In this document: positions 62,337 to 64,000 of the stretch, in pieces
Numbering within the stretch: position 1 is the first letter of the stretch
Layout: each line of letters starts with the position of its first letter
NCBI GenBank assembly: GCA_019454165.1
Contig: CP075367.1
Coordinates: 441,971-505,970 of the forward strand
Source: Anaerolineales bacterium
GTDB taxonomy: Bacteria > Chloroflexota > Anaerolineae > Anaerolineales > UBA11579
DNA length: 64,000 bases
Reading direction: 5' to 3'
Program-made: the position numbers and the translations under genes
Notes under the pieces: model-generated
What the model was told of the DNA's origin: nothing
What the model saw: only the letters and a program-made list of their open reading frames with translations
Databases searched by the model: none

Positions 62337-63339
62337 CAATGTAAGACATCTCCACTTTCGGCAGGGCTGCGGTGTTGGCTGAGCGCAGCTCAGAATAACG
62401 GTCGGTGCGTTTTTGCCACACCGCGGCGATGGCGGCCTGCAGGGCGGCATCATCTGCGCCGCGGCGCAGCAGGCCGCGCAGGTCAGCCCCGCCTACCGCG
62501 AACAGGCAGGTGAACAGCCGCCCGTCGGCCGAGATGCGCGCCCGGCTGCAATCTCCGCAGAACGGCTGCGATACGGAAGCGATGATGCCGATCTCGCCGC
62601 TGCCGTCCGCGTAGCGGTAACGCTCGGCCACTTCGCCGCGGTAGTTGGCTTCTAATGGCTCCAGCGGCAACTCAGCCTGGATGAGGTCAACCATCTGGCG
62701 GGCGGTGAGCACATCGTCCATACGCCAGCCGTTGCTGTGGCCTACGTCCATGTATTCGATCAGGCGCAGGATGTGCCCATGCTGGCGGAAGTAGCGCGCC
62801 ATCGGCAGGATGGCATGCTCGTTCACGCCGCGCTTGACCACCATATTGACCTTGACCGGGGCGAAGCCGGCGCGGGCGCTTTCAGCGATCCACTCCAGCA
62901 CGCGCTCGACCGGGAAGTCGACATCGTTCATGCGCTTAAAGGTTTCATCGTCCAGCGCGTCCAGGCTGACGGTCATACGCTTCAGGCCGGCCGCCTTCAG
63001 GCTGTGCACGCGCTCCAGTGGGAAGGAGCCATTGGTGGTCAGGGCAATGTCTTGCACGCCAGGCACCGACGCCAGGCGGGCGATCAGGCTCTCCAGGTCC
63101 TTGCGCATGAGCGGCTCGCCACCGGTGAGGCGCACTTTGCGCACGCCCAGCGCCACGAAAGCGCGGGTCACCTGCTCGATCTCGTCAAAGCTGAGCAGCT
63201 GCTCCTGCGGCAGGAACTGGTATTGCTTGCCAAAGACCTCTTTGGGCATGCAGTAGGTGCAGCGGAAATTGCAGCGATCAGTGACTGAGATGCGCAGGTC
63301 GTGCAGCGGGCGGGCGAATGTGTCTACCAGAGTACTCAT
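62329..63339 (-). CDS. moaA: GTP 3',8-cyclase MoaA
   Basis: 336 residues. Radical SAM cluster CNFRCTYCM, LTGGEPLMR, second cluster CGDCSRARIS...C and the C-terminal GG tail (SYIGG) needed for activity. First step of molybdenum cofactor synthesis. Starts directly after a terminator, so its own promoter is unclear. Its product could serve the sulfite-oxidase-like protein. Confidence 0.96.
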   Translation of the reverse strand: MSTLVDTFARPLHDLRISVTDRCNFRCTYCMPKEVFGKQYQFLPQEQLLSFDEIEQVTRAFVALGVRKVRLTGGEPLMRKDLESLIARLASVPGVQDIALTTNGSFPLERVHSLKAAGLKRMTVSLDALDDETFKRMNDVDFPVERVLEWIAESARAGFAPVKVNMVVKRGVNEHAILPMARYFRQHGHILRLIEYMDVGHSNGWRMDDVLTARQMVDLIQAELPLEPLEANYRGEVAERYRYADGSGEIGIIASVSQPFCGDCSRARISADGRLFTCLFAVGGADLRGLLRRGADDAALQAAIAAVWQKRTDRYSELRSANTAALPKVEMSYIGG

Positions 63340-63342
63340 AAT

Positions 63343-63374
63343 AAAAAAGAGGCGCAGTGAAGCACTACGCCTCT
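63343..63374 (-). terminator. Terminator after the LiaI-like gene
   Basis: AGAGGCG..AGTG / CACT..CGCCTCT with loop TTC region, then a T6 run on the - strand, ending 3 bases before the moaA ATG. Confidence 0.8.
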
Positions 63375-63408
63375 GGTGATGCTCACTTAATGCGATTATA
63401 TCGCGCCG

Positions 63409-63951
63409 CTATTGCTCAATGATGTCTGGCTTGCGGCTGGCGCGCTTCTCCTGAAAGTTGCGCACCAGGATGGAAATGCCCACCGCGATCAGGATCAGCG
63501 GCCACAGGGTCGAAAGCCAGTCCGTGCCGCCCAGAATGCCGCTGAAGAAGATGAACAAGGCCGCGCTGAAAGCGACCGCGGTCAGGCCTTCACGCAGGCC
63601 GGCAAAGAAGCGGCCCTCCAGTAGATTCTTGATGAGCGTGCCCACGCCGATGAAGCCCGGGATCAGCGTCCACATATACGACCAGCTGCCCCAATCGCCC
63701 GATTGGTTCTGGTAGTAGAAGATGCCGCCCAGGCCAGCCAGGATGGCCGCCGGAACGGCGAGGCCGGGTGAGCGGAACAGCACGCTGAGCAGCAGCACCA
63801 GCGCACCCACGCCGACGAGCAGCATGGGCCACTCTACATCGAACTGGATGAGGCTGCCAAGCTCCGGGAAAAAACGCTGCGCCAGGAACCAGCCGCCGGC
63901 CAGCAGCAGCAAAACGCCGATGACGGCGTTGCCATTGCGATTCGTGTCCAT
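63409..63951 (-). CDS. LiaI/LiaF-like membrane protein (DUF5668 type)
   Basis: 180 residues with about five transmembrane segments; GVLLLLAGGWFLAQRFFPEL at the N-terminus and LWPLILIAVGISILVRN at the C-terminus are repeats typical of this family. Linked to envelope-stress response in Bacillus; role here unknown. Ribosome site GGAGGTAA; TATATAA element upstream near 63975. Confidence 0.82.
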   Translation of the reverse strand: MDTNRNGNAVIGVLLLLAGGWFLAQRFFPELGSLIQFDVEWPMLLVGVGALVLLLSVLFRSPGLAVPAAILAGLGGIFYYQNQSGDWGSWSYMWTLIPGFIGVGTLIKNLLEGRFFAGLREGLTAVAFSAALFIFFSGILGGTDWLSTLWPLILIAVGISILVRNFQEKRASRKPDIIEQ

Positions 63952-64000
63952 AGTGTTACCTCCAGCTTATATACGCAATATGCGCGTGCGCGTTGCGAAC

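Overview
The window is 64 kb of GC-rich bacterial chromosome, densely coded on both strands, with no plasmid, phage or transposase genes. The gene set best fits a member of the Chloroflexota, probably Anaerolineae. Supporting points are a fused alpha-beta glycyl-tRNA synthetase, a bacterial Elp3, an F420-type deazaflavin reductase, lipoprotein and Tat-like export signals without recognisable outer-membrane genes, and many leaderless promoters. The taxonomic call is inference; no rRNA is present.

Layout. 1-1.6 kb: a zincin-like protein and a DsbA-like lipoprotein. 1.7-2.6 kb: a sugar-nucleotide epimerase. 2.6-6.7 kb: an ECF transporter operon (S component, small membrane protein, fused ATPase, T component) ending in a HutX-type heme protein. 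6.9-10.4 kb: an FTR1/EfeO iron importer that shares a 35-bp upstream element with the ECF operon. 11.1-12.5 kb: dnaA. 12.5-16.6 kb: a second ECF transporter with a PfkB-family kinase. 16.7-20 kb: rnhA, tRNA-Cys, tRNA-Gly, tRNA-Phe, an acetyltransferase and elp3. 20-25.4 kb: a methyltransferase, a repeat-rich gap, a GyrI-like protein, padR, a VOC protein, recO and two more genes. 25.4-31 kb: ABC exporter, deazaflavin reductase, degenerate regulator, HtrA-like protease, SlyD and an FHA protein. 31.3-36 kb: lipB, an MFS carrier, a DprE1/DprE2-like pair and a WD40-like protein. 37-43 kb: a class V aminotransferase, a holin-like protein, a divergent two-component system, a CoA-transferase, DoxX and a CoA-binding protein. 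43-53 kb: GNAT, LysM protein, glycosyltransferase, then glyQS-tmk-gmk-rhomboid. 53-57 kb: enoyl-CoA hydratases, an M23 peptidase and other small genes. 57-64 kb: tRNA-Arg in a hairpin-repeat cluster, a possible small RNA, a membrane sulfite-oxidase-like protein, bactofilin, fabI, DNA glycosylase, HAD phosphatase, moaA and a LiaI-like protein.

Working together: the most coherent block is iron. FTR1/EfeO, a YkoE-type ECF transporter and a HutX-like heme carrier are neighbours, and two of the operons carry the same upstream element. This suggests a shared iron or heme uptake locus in which the ECF module may import a tetrapyrrole rather than the thiamine precursor its family name implies. Elsewhere genes are mostly housekeeping and arranged in short operons with 1-4 bp overlaps.

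Two genome-wide habits are visible. First, about a dozen genes have a good -10 hexamer only 6-12 bases before the start codon and no Shine-Dalgarno, pointing to widespread leaderless mRNA. Second, intergenic gaps hold several families of palindromic, non-coding repeats, including two 200-bp inverted copies of one long-hairpin element; one short palindrome appears to sit in frame inside a methyltransferase gene.
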